Shown here one piece after another: positions 21,373-34,469 of a DNA stretch of 64,000 bases. The notes under the pieces are model-generated. The model was not told the origin of the DNA. It saw only the letters and a list, made by a program, of their open reading frames with translations, and ran no database searches. The DNA comes from Pterois miles (taxonomy: Eukaryota; Chordata; Actinopteri; Perciformes; Scorpaenidae): NCBI GenBank assembly GCA_947000775.1, contig CAMQGK010000552.1, positions 4,142,001 through 4,206,000 of the forward strand, read 5' to 3'. Each line of letters opens with the position of its first letter. The first letter of the stretch is position 1. The translations under genes were made by a program, and so were the position numbers.

Positions 21373-22165
21373 AATTAGTTAGGTTGTTGAGCTTTGTTCT
21401 GTTTATTATTTTTTATTATATTATAGCCTACCCTGCAGATGAGTTAAATACACTTTTTAAAGGGCAGCAAATACCTCGTTGCTGGTTGTTCTTGGGAGCT
21501 TGGGAGAGGGGAGCCTCATTTTTCATGTTGAGCCAGGGTTTCCCCTAGGCTGGGTTAAAACATGTTGTATGAGATGAGAGATGTAGTTCACTTAGTTGTT
21601 TCACTAAAATCTAAATGATACCACAACAAACCTACGACAAACTGTGACATTCTTGAGTTACAAAATTATCTTTCAAATTGACAAACATATGTGTGATTCA
21701 TGGCATAATTCAATCAAAAAAATTGTTGTCCCTTGCCGTTGACTACTGTACATATTTTTTCTGAAATAGGGTCCAATGGTGGTCCACCAGAAGGGCGGGG
21801 ACTTTGCGTCTCTTTGCAGCTTTTAATCTAAAATATGATTATTTTTATAGAAAGGAAAACTTTATCGGTATTTCACCTCCCTTGTACACAACAGGTCCTC
21901 ACAGGGGGAAAAAAAAAAGGTCAAAATTAAAATGCATTGCCTGTAGCCTCCATCTGCCATCCTGCTCATATTTATAGTATGGCCTTTAGCTTGTCCAGCC
22001 ATCACACAATCTGCCCTCACTTGCTTATGACTCGAGAAAATGTCCCATGAGAAACACGTGTCTGAAATGGCAGCTGTGAAACAGACGCTGTTAACAGTCA
22101 GCATTAGTACTACATATGAATATCATCCAGTAATCAAAGACATGGATTGCGTTCTATTACCAGGC

Positions 22166-22167
<2 letters not shown>
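21373..22167. other. Intergenic, nothing recognised
   Basis: No gene or named repeat. Confidence 0.4.

Positions 22168-22252
<85 letters not shown>
22168..22252 (+). repeat. (AT)n microsatellite
   Basis: About 42 AT units, uninterrupted. Confidence 0.97.
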
Positions 22253-22255
<3 letters not shown>

Positions 22256-25200
22256 ACAGGCATATTAAACTGTCAAACTGCTCATAGTTCTGAAACATAA
22301 TTAACTATTTTATTAAAAAGCATGCTCATTGCTCTTTTACCACACATTGCTGAAAAAGGTTCAGGATATGTCCCACTGCATTTCTTATAAGCAAAACTGG
22401 TTTCCTGTCTCAAGTATGACAAGAACAAAAATCTGAGAAAATTTTACATCACTTTTTGTCACTTAAAAGTTGTGTCTTGCATGCAGAAGACAGGATCTGT
22501 GAAAACTATTTTTGTATAAGTAGATCCGTGTTTTGTTTATCCTATGTTTGCGGCCCACAGAGCAATTTGACATTGAAAATATGTTTAACCCTCTACTTAT
22601 AGAAACATGGTGGTGCAAGATGGACTCCGTGAAGAGGACCCGCTCCATATGTATATATAAACAGCTCAATCTAAGCTAACATAAACACAACGATTCTTAT
22701 TTTCGGGTGATTATTTATACTGTAATGAAAACACAGTTATAAATATTGTACTATATTTCTGCTAAAAAATTCCCTACACTTTTAAGATCCCTTTACAGAG
22801 TCATAATCTCCATCACTTGTGTTGTGGTGAGGATGAGTGGGTGCTTGTACAGTATTTGTTGTGTGCTGAGTTTTTTTTTTTTAATGTTAATGGCCTGAGG
22901 CGTGAAACGATCCTGTATTTCCAAGGTGGGGATTGACATCCGAAGTGATATTAGCATATCAATGTAAACCAAGCCTGCAGGGCATAACTCGTCTCCTGCT
23001 TCCCCCAACTCAATCATTAAGCACTTTGAGATCTGTAGGTTGAATAGAACATGCTGGTGGCATTCCTTGTGGGTGTCGGGGTGGGCTCTATGTTCTTGTC
23101 TGTTGTAGCCACCTTGGCAGCAAGGCTCTAGGGACTGAAACCACTCTACTCCAAATTAACATGACATTTTGGCATTCATGGAGTACATCCCAAGTCTCTT
23201 TATTGCATCCACATTTCCCTCACTTGCGTCTTTTCCTCGCATCTTAGTCCTTCCCACCAGGGATGCATGGAGAGATGCAAGGAGGAGAGAGGAAACCAGG
23301 ATATACTGTATGTTTTCACAGACATGAAACGTCCTTTACTCTGAAGCTGATCACATCTGGATCAGGTGTCAGTCGGCTTTAACAGCTGCAGATACTTTTG
23401 ATAGAGTTTGTGTCTGAACTCATCTAATACTTAAAGAGACACACAGTCCTCACAGCAGAGCAGCAGTGTTTTCTCTCTGTAGTCTGTTACCTGTTTAACA
23501 AACACCTGCACATGAATAACAACCTGCAGTCTGTATAGACTTAACACTGTGGACTGCTTAGAAGCTCAATGTCTTTATATTATCTATTCATTATTTGCAA
23601 ATGTATTTATTGGTATTCTGAATGTGAACTCAATGTAATAAACTGGAATATGATTAAGATGTCTTTTCAACACTGCACATTATTTATTAGGCTAAATGTT
23701 TCAGGGAAAATTGAATTGATGAAACTCATATCAAACCTTACGCTCAGGAATTATCAGCCTCACATGTGACTGATAATGAAATGTAAATGATGAAATAATA
23801 GGGGAAATAATAGCTTGTGAAGAGATAGCTATCTTTAATAAATGCAGAAAGTTGTTTTAGATCCATTTGTCGTGTTAAATAGCTCTTTCAGTGACAGGCT
23901 GCTTCAGCCGTGGTGAAAGAGAGACACTGCAGGTCCTTTTGCTACTGTTCACACCTACAATTAACAGATTTTAACTAGATGGTGAATCAGGACACAACTA
24001 AATATGAAATGTTTAATGTCATATCTGTCCTCTCTCCGGTATGAAACTACAGTGATGTTGAGATGCAAAGTTAACAGAACACTCCAATCGGCAGCAGTGT
24101 CCAATCAATAACTGATGGGGGGGCCTGTCGGTCGGTATAAAGACTTCTGTGAAGGCTGCTCTCATGTGTCCTCGCTCATCGCTCCTCAGAGATCCCTCCT
24201 CTAGCCTTGATCAGGCAGAAATAAGGTCTACAAGATGGCGGACCAGAACAACTTCCGGTTCAAGCGAGGAGGCGTCAGCAGACTTGGGATGTACCCGTGG
24301 CCTACAGAATCCTAATAACTTTAATGATCCTCAGACTTTTCATCTAGCACCAAATAACTGCAAAACTTACGACATTCTCAGTAATTGTATTTTGCGTTTA
24401 GTGGTTATTGGTGAATATCAGTACTCCAGGCAGATCTCCAGGCTTTGAAGCTAATTTTTGTAGTGGCCAAACGGCAGTACTACTGCTTCAGTGTCAGTAG
24501 TGATGTAGTGATACCATTGAGCCCAAAAACACTTTTTCCCATAGACTTACATTGGGTAAGTGATGTCTGTAAATCTGCAGATATTTGTTTTTTGAGGTAA
24601 AGCAGCTTCCCAGTAGGAATATTTGAATAGTCCTTATTCCTGTTGTAAAATGCACCAATAGCTGAATCCTGAATTTCTTTCCTCTATTCATGTGAATGAG
24701 CCCCAGTCTGAGGCTGGACCACAGGCTGCAAAGTGGAGGTAAAGGAAACACTAGGGCTACTGCTACAGCTCTATGGGCTCAAAGGATGCGGAGAGATCAC
24801 CGGATGATCTAGGTACTTTATCACTCCGCACTTGAGTCATTTTGGCATTATGTGCTACTGAGCAACTCTTATAGGACTGGAGGCGCCCGCCTCCGATGCT
24901 GTATCTAGTTCTCTTTATACATCCATTGTGAATACTGGCATGCTAACATGCTAAACTGAGATGGTGAACACGGTAAACCTCAAACCTCAGATTGTAGCAT
25001 GCGCTGTAGACTCTTAAGGCTCAGACACACCAAACCTGTATCAAAGAAGTAGCGGCAACAAAGGCCGCCTGTTGCATAGCCTGTAAAGTTGCAGTCTGAC
25101 ACACCACAAAGTCTACAGCCAACAACCAACTACTTTGTACATCCTGCGCCTGCATGAGATGTAATAACATTCAATACAAGCAGGTAGCGGTAGTGTGAAT

Positions 25201-25483
25201 TCAAAAAAGGTAAGCAGAAGACCTGGGACAGAATATACAGTACAAGCGATTTATGATAAGCTTGATATGATGACAAGCTTGTTATGACACATACATGAAA
25301 CACCACTCTCACACACCACTTAGCTTCACTCCACCGCCAATTCATCGGCTCAAAAGCTTCCATCAGAGACAGACTAGAGCCAATGGTGTGCTACACACCA
25401 CAAAATCTAGGGCGACAGACGCTCACCATTGGCCCCAGACTAACCAATGGTCGGCCATCGACTTGATGTGTCTGGCCCTTAAT
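22253..25483. other. Intergenic, possible unnamed repeats
   Basis: No gene supported. Around 23230-24240 the outer parts (GATGCATGGAGAGATGCAAG near 23263, CCTCGCTCATCGCTCCTCAG near 24170) have wording I associate with a non-autonomous teleost element. I cannot delimit it. 24500-24780 (CATTGAGCCCAAAAACACTT, TTTTTCCCATAGACTTACAT) and 24935-25000 (GCTAACATGCTAAACTGAGA) also look like dispersed repeats. Confidence 0.3.
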
Positions 25484-26086
25484 GCTGCAGTGGGTAGAAA
25501 TGGAGCAAATATAATTTTAAAAAGTTATTTTTATAAAACAATCACTATATCCTGACAGTACTACATGAGGCATGTAATCATGTGTCTCTGTGTGCTCCGG
25601 TGTCCTCCGGTGCTCCTACTGGCATCTGCAAGATTTTACAGACCGGAGCAAAATAACTAATCAGAGCCAAACTGGAGTCTGCCGTCTCTGAGCAGCTGTC
25701 AATCACTCGCAAACTAAGATAAACGGTCAAACTAGGCAGCGCTGATCAAATACGAATCACTATTCTGTAATGCCTATTTCTCACCTCAAATGTTTTCAGA
25801 AACATCTTGTAGTTACTGTTTAGCTGTAAAATGAGGAAGTCTGTGACCAGGCAGCCATCTTGAGATCAGCTGAGGAAATACCAAGCATGGCAATACTTGG
25901 TTGAAAGCTGCCTGTTGAATGACCAACTAATAGGAAACTCTCTCTCTCTGAAATGACCTGTGATTGGTCAAAGTCTCCCATCACAGGCTACATTTTTTTA
26001 AGTCTGAAAACAGAGCTATGAGGAGGTGCAGAAGTCTAGTTTTCTCTCAGAACACTTGAATTACAATATGCTGCCCACTGTAGGTT
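25484..26086 (+). repeat. Dispersed repeat family F, copy C (most complete)
   Basis: Runs from TGCTGCAGTGGGTAGAAATG through TATATCCTGACAGTACTACA, TCTGCCGTCTCTGAGCAGCT, GTAGTTACTGTTTAGCTG, GAGGAAATACCAAGCA and CTGTGATTGGTCAAAGTC to TATGCTGCCCACTGTAGG. The start GCTGCAGTGGGTAG and end CTGCCCACTGTAGG are partly inverted (CTGCAGTGGG / CCCACTGTAG), suggesting short inverted ends. No ORF. Confidence 0.7.
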
Positions 26087-26199
26087 TAAGTCTTGTTAGT
26101 TGAGGAGATTTCTGAACAACTCTAAAAAAGTTTTTTTTAGCTAAAAGTTTGTTTGTTGATGTCCCACTCTGATGTCAAGTCATTCTCTACCAACAACTG

Positions 26200-26345
26200 C
26201 TCACTGTGAACCCTGGAACACAGGAGGAAATGAGAGGCAGACACAAACTCAGATCCTTTTACTTGCAAGGGGAGACAGGACGCCACTGTAACACCTCTGC
26301 TACAGAATCCTTCTCCAAAGAGTCTTGGTCTCCCCCGGCCTTTAT
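26200..26345 (-). repeat. Possible LTR-like fragment
   Basis: On the minus strand AATAAAGGCCGGGGGAGACC is followed about 100 bases later by CCTGTGTTCCAGGGTTCACA, which ends in CA. A polyadenylation signal followed by a terminal CA resembles the R-U5 part of an LTR. The other end and any duplication were not found, so this is tentative. Confidence 0.25.
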
Positions 26346-27089
26346 TTTAGGTTGGGCAGTCAGTAATACTTGCATAGTCACACAATCTTATATCAGGCAA
26401 TTTCTGTCACATAACCATTTACACAGAATTACAAAGCAAGTATGTAATCATTGGTGCATCATCATCATGCGTACGCATGTCTAGTGTATAGCTGCATACA
26501 TTATCTCATCAGGACCTGCTGGACCTATTCTAATCTGTAAAAGGTCACAGTCACTCAATGATAACTAAAGCACAAGTAAGCACCCACAGAAGAACAGAAC
26601 ACTTAAAAGAATAGAACAACTCAGAAGGATAAACTATATAAAAACATAATTATTCTAACAGAAAGGTTAGTCTCCTGGTGTACCTTAGAAACCTATAAAT
26701 GGCGCATAGCAATCAAATAGGTTGGTGGTGTCATTTGAGAAATATGCATAAACAGCCACCCACCTCATGTTACCTGTACAGTGACAGCACAAGCAGGATA
26801 GCACAAGCCTCCACCGTGCCCTCATGACTGACAGAGGATGAAGACCTTTGAATATAAATGTTCAACTTACAATTACTGGCACAGAGCAAGAATGACCAGA
26901 TACATCATGCTTTTACCATCAATTATGATAATTACTAGCACTAATAATGATAGGTGTTACAATTTGATACTATGATCACTTATCATCATTACTAATAAGA
27001 GAAGAACTGCTGCAAAATAAATAGTGCATTACTCAGCAAAACTGCATCACTGTCAACCATTAGAGAGCTACATAAGAAATAAGTTTAAA
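26346..27089. other. Intergenic, nothing recognised
   Basis: AT-rich DNA. It could include the rest of the LTR-like repeat to its left. Confidence 0.35.
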
Positions 27090-28262
27090 TTATAGACTTG
27101 TATAAGAAGTGAACGTAGTCATCATGATGTCACCCACTGGTTTGTAGACTGTCAATGCCTCGAGTTCAGCATTTTGGCCGTAACCATCTTGGTTTTAACA
27201 CAATTGTCACGAGAGGGTGGAGCTAAGTATAACTGAACACTGAGTAAGACATTTTGCGGCAACCAAAATGTTACAATTGAACTGAAAACACACAGTGAAA
27301 GAGTTAAAGTTGTAAGACAAAAACACAGACATCACCCAGACCTGACAACACCGTGGTAGCAACCTGGCAATCTCAAGTTAGCCACACCCTAAAGCAGGGG
27401 TGTAAAACTCAAATACACAGTGGGCCAAAATTTAAAATTAAAGAAAGCCGCGGGCCAACATTGAACAAATGAACCTTTAATATGCACCCAAACAAGTTTT
27501 GCTTTAACACTGAATATGGAACAAGCAACGCTTCTGTAACTTAATAGTGCAGACATGCAAAATCGAATTTCAAATTAAAAAAAACATATCAATGGCATAT
27601 TAAAGAAAATTTAAATACAAATTGTATGCCTCTTTTCTATTTGCAGCCTTCTGAGGTAAATACCAAAATAAGCTTTTTCCACAGGCTAATAAATTTGAAA
27701 ATAAAATAACAATACTGAATTCAAGCCTTGGAGTAGCAAGAAAAAGTGTGTAAAGAAAACGTTAATCATTGCTTTCCTGCCGAAGCACAGATCGCTACTG
27801 ACAGAGTAGAGGGTATGTCTGGGTCCTGTCCTGATTGACACACCAAAACAACAGCAGAGCATGATGGGATTTGTAGTATTAGCGGTGAATGTGCTGTTCT
27901 GTACCGGCAGGCCAGCTCTCATAGTAATTTTATATTGCCTTGCGGGCCAAATATAATTACACTGCGGGCCAAATCTGGCCCGCGGGCCAGAATTTGACAC
28001 CCATGCCCTAAAGCATACCCTGCTTTGTAGTCTATTTGACTCAAAATGGGACCATAATTTACCATGCTGTATTGAAGAAGACCTGAAACTAGCAATTGAG
28101 ACCGTTAAACTTATGTTTACAATGTTTACTGAGGTAATAAATCAAGTGAAAAGTACACTCAGAGACTTCGGTACAACCAGACCTCATTTCTGTAACTAGA
28201 GGAGTCGCCCCCTGCTGAAAGAATACAAGTTTAAAGCACTGGCTTCAATTTACAGACCCCGG
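27090..28262 (+). repeat. Dispersed repeat family G, copy 1, split by a hAT-like insertion
   Basis: 27090-27394 plus 28006-28262 together match the uninterrupted copy at 55630-56220. Shared blocks are CACTGGTTTGTAGACTG, GAGAGGGTGGAGCTAAGTA, AAAGTTGTAAGACAAAAACA, CCCTAAAGCAT, TGTTTACTGAGGTAATAAAT and GGAGTCGCCCCCTGCTG. The 611-bp element at 27395-28005 interrupts it. Non-coding. Confidence 0.85.
27395..28005 (+). mobile_element. Non-autonomous hAT-like element with 8-bp TSD
   Basis: The left end CAGGGGTGTAAAACTC and right end GAATTTGACACCCATG form imperfect inverted repeats. They are flanked by a perfect 8-base direct repeat CCCTAAAG (27387-27394 and 28006-28013). GGGCCAAA and GCGGGCCA motifs are repeated inside both ends. 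The uninterrupted relative near 55934 carries the same CCCTAAAGCAT site only once. The 611 bp encode no transposase; a 104-codon minus frame has no domain. Confidence 0.9.
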
Positions 28263-28534
28263 GGTTTTGTTTGTTTGTTTGTTTTGGTTGTTTCTGGTTT
28301 AAATTAGTCTGAAAGGAAATCAGATGTAACTTTAACATGGATTTATGTCTAAGCAATGACTTTGTGAGGTGTTTTAAGTAGCAGCCATATTCACATCATC
28401 CACTCTTTTCCAGACGCTCAAATTGCCCAAATCCTGTCCACAGACTTCCTCTGATATCTACAATTAAGGGACTTTCTTCTGGAGATCTGGAGCCCACACC
28501 AACTGTAGAACTCTTAAATAAATATCTCCAAATA

Positions 28535-29560
28535 GGAGCTGGAGATAAAAAGTAATAGGTCACTTTTATCAAATATTTTTAGGCATGAATTCAGATAAGG
28601 AGCAAAATGGGAAACTGAAATGAATATAGACATATCACAGGACATATGGGAAGAAATATGCAGTGAAGCACACCTAGTGACGAATTCAAACACATGGAGA
28701 GAATTTAAATGGAAACTGATCTGAAGATTCTTTAGGACACCGGACATAAGATAAGATAAGATAAGATAAGATAAGATAAGATATTCCTTTATTAGTCCCA
28801 CAGTGGAGAAATTTACAATAGTGGCCAAAATGTGCCTGCCAATCATATCCATATATTCTAGACCTGCTCTGAACTAAAATCATTTTGGGATGGGGTATTT
28901 GGGGCACTAGGAGATGTATTTCACCAAAACTTTAATAAAGATCCAAAATTGGTACTGCTGGGAGTGACACCAGATGGTATTGATGGAACAGCTAAAGACT
29001 GCCTCCTGCAGTCTCAAACAGCAGCAATTAAATGCATCACTATTAATTGGCTAAAACCTGAGGCTCCATCGTATAATTTATGGATTGAGAAGATATGGGA
29101 GATATACCACATGGAGCAAATAACATACTCCCTAAGACTCCAAAAGGATGTATTTATTAAAAGATGGAGCCCGGCCATGGGCACACTACTACATTAACTG
29201 GTGGTCTGAATATCTGCATGTTGGCCGGATAACACTCAAATATCATACATACAGTCACATATCATATGCCCTTTTGTGGATTGTTCCTTGGCCTCTTCAC
29301 CACATGTATTTATTTATATATTGATCTTTTTATTTTAACTATCACTTAACTTTTTATTTTTATGTATTTACCAATATACTGCCCCATATTTATTTATTTA
29401 TTTATTCATTTATTTTGTTCATTTATTTATTTTTCTTTCATTTTATCCCCCTTTTGATTTTTATTTAAGAATTTGTACATTATATAGAAAGCAGAGACTG
29501 TTATAAAAATACAAAGGTTTAACGGTAATGTTGTTGAAACTGAAATAAAAATTAAGTTAT
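28535..29560 (+). mobile_element. L1-like LINE, ORF2 3' end, 5'-truncated and interrupted
   Basis: The forward frames encode the tail of an L1-type ORF2: ISQDMWEEICSEAHLVTNSN near 28630-28690, then FWDGVFGALGDVF with LVLLGVTPDGIDG near 28890-28985. AIKCITINWLKPEAPSYNLW near 29025-29085 and a final FIKRWSPAM follow. The zinc-knuckle-like region expected between the first two blocks is disrupted by an inserted GATAA-tailed fragment (28746-28816). An AT-rich 3' UTR ends near the poly(A)-like run at 29561. Clade assignment comes from remembered L1 wording. Confidence 0.6.
28746..28816 (-). mobile_element. GATAA-tailed retroelement 3' end inserted in the L1-like fragment
   Basis: (ATAAG)n, then ATATTCCTTTATTAGTCCCA and CAGTGGAGAAATTTACA. 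Almost identical to 11138-11195 over the same stretch. Confidence 0.65.
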
Positions 29561-31249
29561 AAAAAAAAAATCATGCCTGTCAAACACATCCCACTTTCAC
29601 TAAGTTCTTCGTGTTGTGCCGCTGATTGTCCTTGAAATTTCTCAATTATGAGAATTATTTTCTATTCAGTCGCCAAATTAGTGCCCATTTATCCATTACA
29701 TCTGGATCGTTTATGTGTCAAGTCAGATGTTCCCTTGCTGTGCTCTTTCCCAGAAATCAAATCAGCAGTTTCATAAGAAATCATTTGAAGAGTGACTAAC
29801 AGACTTTTTACTTGCAAAGTCACTATGAGTAGCACTTTCCTATTCACACTAATTCCTGTAACATTTCTTAATAGTCTTATTGAAGAGGGCCATTTCATGA
29901 AATTCACAGGCATGCATACATACATACATACATACATGCATACATACATACATACATATATACATGCATACATACATACATATACATACGCATGTAATCA
30001 GTTGCTTTTGTGAGTTGTTTATCAGGATTAAAATACCACCTTTTGAAATGACAATTTCAATGGTGAAATATTGCATATGCATATTGTTACATATTATCAC
30101 ATATTGTTTGGCTGCATAAATTACCAACCACTGTCAACTATTTCTAAAAACAGCTGCCGTTAATGGGGACCGATTATCATGTTGAATCGTTTCTATTATA
30201 TACGTTGTGTGTAATTTTGAGATTGGACATATTATCTATCTGTAAGCTGAGAATGACATGACAGCTTTGCTGAAGCTGCTTTCATACAATGATGTTGCTC
30301 ATTCTGTATTTTAACACTGGAGTGATATGTGTGCTTCAGTAAAGGAGGGTGCCTTGAATCTGCAAAGCAAGATTACTTAAATTTTCATTGGCACTGCATT
30401 GTCTGCTAGATCTAAGATAAGATACGATCGGATAAACATTTCTGCAGCGACACAGCAATACTGATAAATAGAAAAAGTAAAATAAATGAATAATAAGATA
30501 TAAACTTTTAATTGAACAGCGTGTGTGTGCTTATGGTGGTAATAGGGTGATTGTTATGTAAGAATAAAGTATGAAATGACATTAGTGTTAAAGAGGAAAA
30601 AAAAAGACAATCTTGTATGAATATCTTTTTGAATAATGCCACCGACTGAGCTAGATAATAGAAGAATGGCAATATGCAAAATGGAACTTATATGGCTTAT
30701 AGTGACAAGAACATGAAGTCATTAGCACAAGCGTCATTGCTCCTAACGCTGCTGTTTGACGGCTAATTGCTGACCAGCAGGTGCATTTCAATCCTGACAT
30801 TCAAGATTCTGCTTGTAGACTGAGGAGAATGCTAAAATCACTCTCAGTGCAGCACTAAGAGGGTTTCTGAGCTGGATTGTGTGATTTCTTGCTTCGCTGT
30901 GGTTCCACTTATCGCTGTGACAGTTAGACAACTTGTCCTTTCAGTGAAATCCTTTATTTCTGGATGACACTAAAATGGCTAGCTCATATGCATGGAGGTT
31001 AGTTGTCATAAAGCCAGTCTCAATAGCTGATCTGTCTGTCAAATGTCTTTAAAGCTGCATGAAGCAGGTTCACACATTCGTGGCATTTACTGTAATGGTA
31101 AAACTACACACATATCAGAAATCTATTTCAGATTCCACAGATAATGAATAAATGTCTAACTACTGTATGCCCATTTTACAATGGGCCAGACATACTTGCC
31201 AAACAGGCCTATTTTTTTCTCAAAGGTGGTAACTATTTTACTGTTATTA
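29561..31249. other. Intergenic with a short microsatellite
   Basis: No gene seen. A degenerate AGATAAGATACGATCGGATA and AACATTTCTGCAGCGACACA near 30414-30455 is probably another decayed retroelement 3' end. Confidence 0.35.
29912..29990 (+). repeat. (CATA)n microsatellite, imperfect
   Basis: About 19 CATA units with CATG and TATA interruptions. Confidence 0.9.
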
Positions 31250-32155
31250 CACAAGGAGGCAATGAAATCAATACAATACTACGATTAACTGGACATGAGG
31301 GGTATAAAAAAGGTATGGGATGAAGACTTTGGGTTGGAAATAACAGGGGATACATGGGACAAGATCCTGAAATATGTTCATCTCTGCTCATTAAACGCCA
31401 GGCATTGTTTGACATAATTTAAAATCTTACACAGGTTACAATATTCTATTATGTAACCTATGTAATTATAAGCAAAGCTACAATCAATATATTTCCAGAA
31501 GAATCACCGATGTGTGAGAAATGTGATCAAGCACAGGCAGATTTCATTCACAGCTGTGCATTATGTCCTAAAATACAAGACTTTTGGCTTGCTATATTCT
31601 CATTTTTTTCAAGGATCTTTAAAGTCCAAGTAAGTCCAGTTCCACTTCTGGTTATACTGGGGGCATCCGAAGGCTCTGAGAACTTACAGAGCATACAACA
31701 ACATCTCCTATCATATGGTCTCCTTTGTGCAAACTGATCCTCATGCTTTGGAAACAGAAAGAAGTGCTGACATTCAAATTGATTGATACCCGACACTTAG
31801 AAAGAATCCGACATATCTTAAATGATAAACCTGAGGTATTTGAAAGGACCTGGAAACCAGTGAACTATATGGAAGGGACAAATAATTGAGACGTAATGTA
31901 CTTTTAGCCAGGTGGCACTGCATAGGGATGGGAAGGTATAGGGGTATGATGGGGGACGGCAGGAGGGTGATTATAATTGTAGGTCCTTTTTTTAATGTCT
32001 CTTAATTGTGTATTTCTTTTTAAATTGTATTTCTGTCTCCCATTTTCTAACTATGTTGTAATTGTTAATTGTTCAAAATGAGGCATGTAAGTTTCCTTAC
32101 AGTTGTATGTATTATTTTCGTTTAATTGCTTCTCAATAAAAATATTTGAAAAAAA
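31250..32155 (+). mobile_element. L1-like LINE, ORF2 3' end (second fragment)
   Basis: Shifting forward frames give WDEDFGLEITGDTWDKILKY and then VHLCSLNARH near 31310-31400. MCEKCDQAQADFIHSCALCP and FWLAIFSFFSRIFKVQ lie at 31510-31630, where the paired cysteines form the zinc-knuckle typical of the L1 ORF2 C-terminus. A 3' UTR ends in CAATAAAAATATTTGAAAAA. 5'-truncated and frameshifted, of a different subfamily from the fragment at 28535-29560. Confidence 0.6.
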
Positions 32156-33109
32156 ATCTTGAGGAATATGAGGAATATGTACCAATATGAAAATACTCAT
32201 GAATGGACAAAAGATCTACATATTAAAAGAGATGTCAACATCCTTCCAGTGCTGCACTATGATGTCTGTGAAGCATCGATACTCAACACATTTTCATCCC
32301 AACTCGTCACATACCAACGCTTTGTCAGACCAGATCAGTAAATATATGCTTAATGTTGTGAATTAAACAAAAACACTAGTTTAGGGGTTGAGCTTAAAAT
32401 GACTAAATTTGTACCATAAAAACGTGACTGGAGTTTGTGAATGAGGGACATAAATGAACAGCTAATTGTAGAATGAAAGTGAATCATAACCCACGGGACA
32501 CGAACAGCAGCCTCCTGGAGGAAAGCTCTGTTAATGGATCCATCCACCCAGTGTGTCTCTTTTCACTCAGTTTACATTATAGCTAATGTAATCCTGATGT
32601 GTTTCATCACCAAATCGAGTCGGTATTTGATGCCCTGGGAATGAGAACAGGCTGTGTTGCTGTTCCTCACCGTAAGTAACCACATAGTGCTCATCCACTT
32701 ACTAACAAGTACTTAATAAACTAACAAGTTAATTTTAAGTGAAATTATCTTGTGACTAGATGAAAATAAAATGTTACCTTGGGAGGATAACAGAATTAAC
32801 CTGAGATGAGAATTTACTATTGTGCTATATTAACAGGATTTTAAAAAATGACAAAATGTCTGCTATAATAAGGCCTATGACATTTATTTTCTTTTATTTA
32901 TTTTGAGCAGGATGATATAGGACAAGAAAATTGTGTGTGGACATGCAGTGGAAAGTTAGATTTTTATCAGAGGATGTATGTGTTTATGAGAGAAGGCTGT
33001 TTAATGTTAATCTCAGGGGATTGATGTCTGCTGACCAGTAATTAGTGGCTACTGGAAATACTGGTTTTACAATGAAAGACTTTTAAATTAAGTTAATTTC
33101 TACATGTGG

Positions 33110-33208
<99 letters not shown>

Positions 33209-34339
33209 TAAATTAAAATGCATCAGTCGGGTCGAGGTAAACATCTGCTGTGCAGAGATTTATTATTCATGAAAAACACAAATGCTATGTGATACCTGTG
33301 TGTGCTATTAAATTATTCATTTTTAGTTCATGAAACACTACTTACTAATGTCAAACTGTTACCTGAATAGGCAATCCTAGGCTGCGTGAGGCTGCGTGAG
33401 GCTGTGTGACTACTGGAAAACTGTAGATCTCTCATGAAAATATCTTGCCTCAGGCTTCTGTGTTTTTAATTAATTAACACTATGGATTGGAAATTAAATT
33501 TCCCTACCCAACCGATTTTGTATATGACTGCAGTAAAATTGTAGTTAATGATGAATTGCATGTGTATTTGAAGAACCATCAAAAAAGCAGCAAGATTAGA
33601 TTTAACTGACTGATTTTATGTTAATAAGTTAAACCTCAGGGTTGGGTTGGAAAGTGACAGCTTCTAAGCAATAATATAATTTCTATATTGAATCTCACTT
33701 TGAAAACGTACCTAATATAAACACCTCTCCCTTCAGCAGCCTAGAGGCCTTCAACTAATTATTGACTGCTGGAGCAGAGTTGGCATGAGCTCCACCATCA
33801 TTCAAGGCAAGTAAAAATTAAAAACTCACTACAAAAAGCTGCCAAGTATAACCAGCTGCTGAATACTGAGCAGTTACACTAAAGCAGCAGTGTGCACTTT
33901 GGCTCTGGAGGTTTAGTGCCCTGTTCATCATTTATATAGTGATACCATGGGAAAATTATTCAGTGAGTTCACCTGCCTAGATTCTCTCTGAAAGTCACCA
34001 GTGACTTCGAACTTCAGTGAATGTTACACTGAAGTTATAAGAATATGATGCTATGAAATTAAAGGTACCCCATAGAGTATTTGACCCATGTAAAAATGTT
34101 TTTTACGAGTGGGTCTCTGTTTTGTTTTTCTTGTGTGTATAACAATGGTTTACTTATGATACTAGAGATAATAATGATTAATCAGTGACTGATTAATCGC
34201 TTGTAATGAATTTGATAAAGCATGTGAAATTGAATCGAGCCACTATCAAATAAAGATTTGAAATATAAACAATGTTAAGTTACATTCTAGATATCAGCAA
34301 AATACTGTATTTTCAAAGCATGTGTCAATGACTTGCATT
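32156..34339. other. Intergenic, nothing recognised
   Basis: Gene-free AT-rich DNA apart from a compound microsatellite and a triple GGCTGCGTGA near 33380-33407. Confidence 0.4.
33111..33203 (+). repeat. Compound (TG)n(AG)n microsatellite
   Basis: About 30 TG units run directly into about 16 AG units. Confidence 0.97.
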
Positions 34340-34469
34340 CATAACCAGAGGGAGAGGCGGTGGAGGTGGCCACAGCGACCCCACAGGCTGAAGGTGATGC
34401 GCCCAACAGAGAGGCTCAGTCAACAGCATCACGAGCTGCAGCCATGTGTCAGACCTCTAAGGTGGCACT

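Noticed and set aside
13754..22252. CRISPR-like or satellite arrays
   Set aside because: The repeats are simple microsatellites without unique spacers, in a eukaryotic genome.
22040..22300. Frame with an isoleucine-tyrosine repeat
   Set aside because: Produced by the (AT)n microsatellite; the same applies to 13645-13842.
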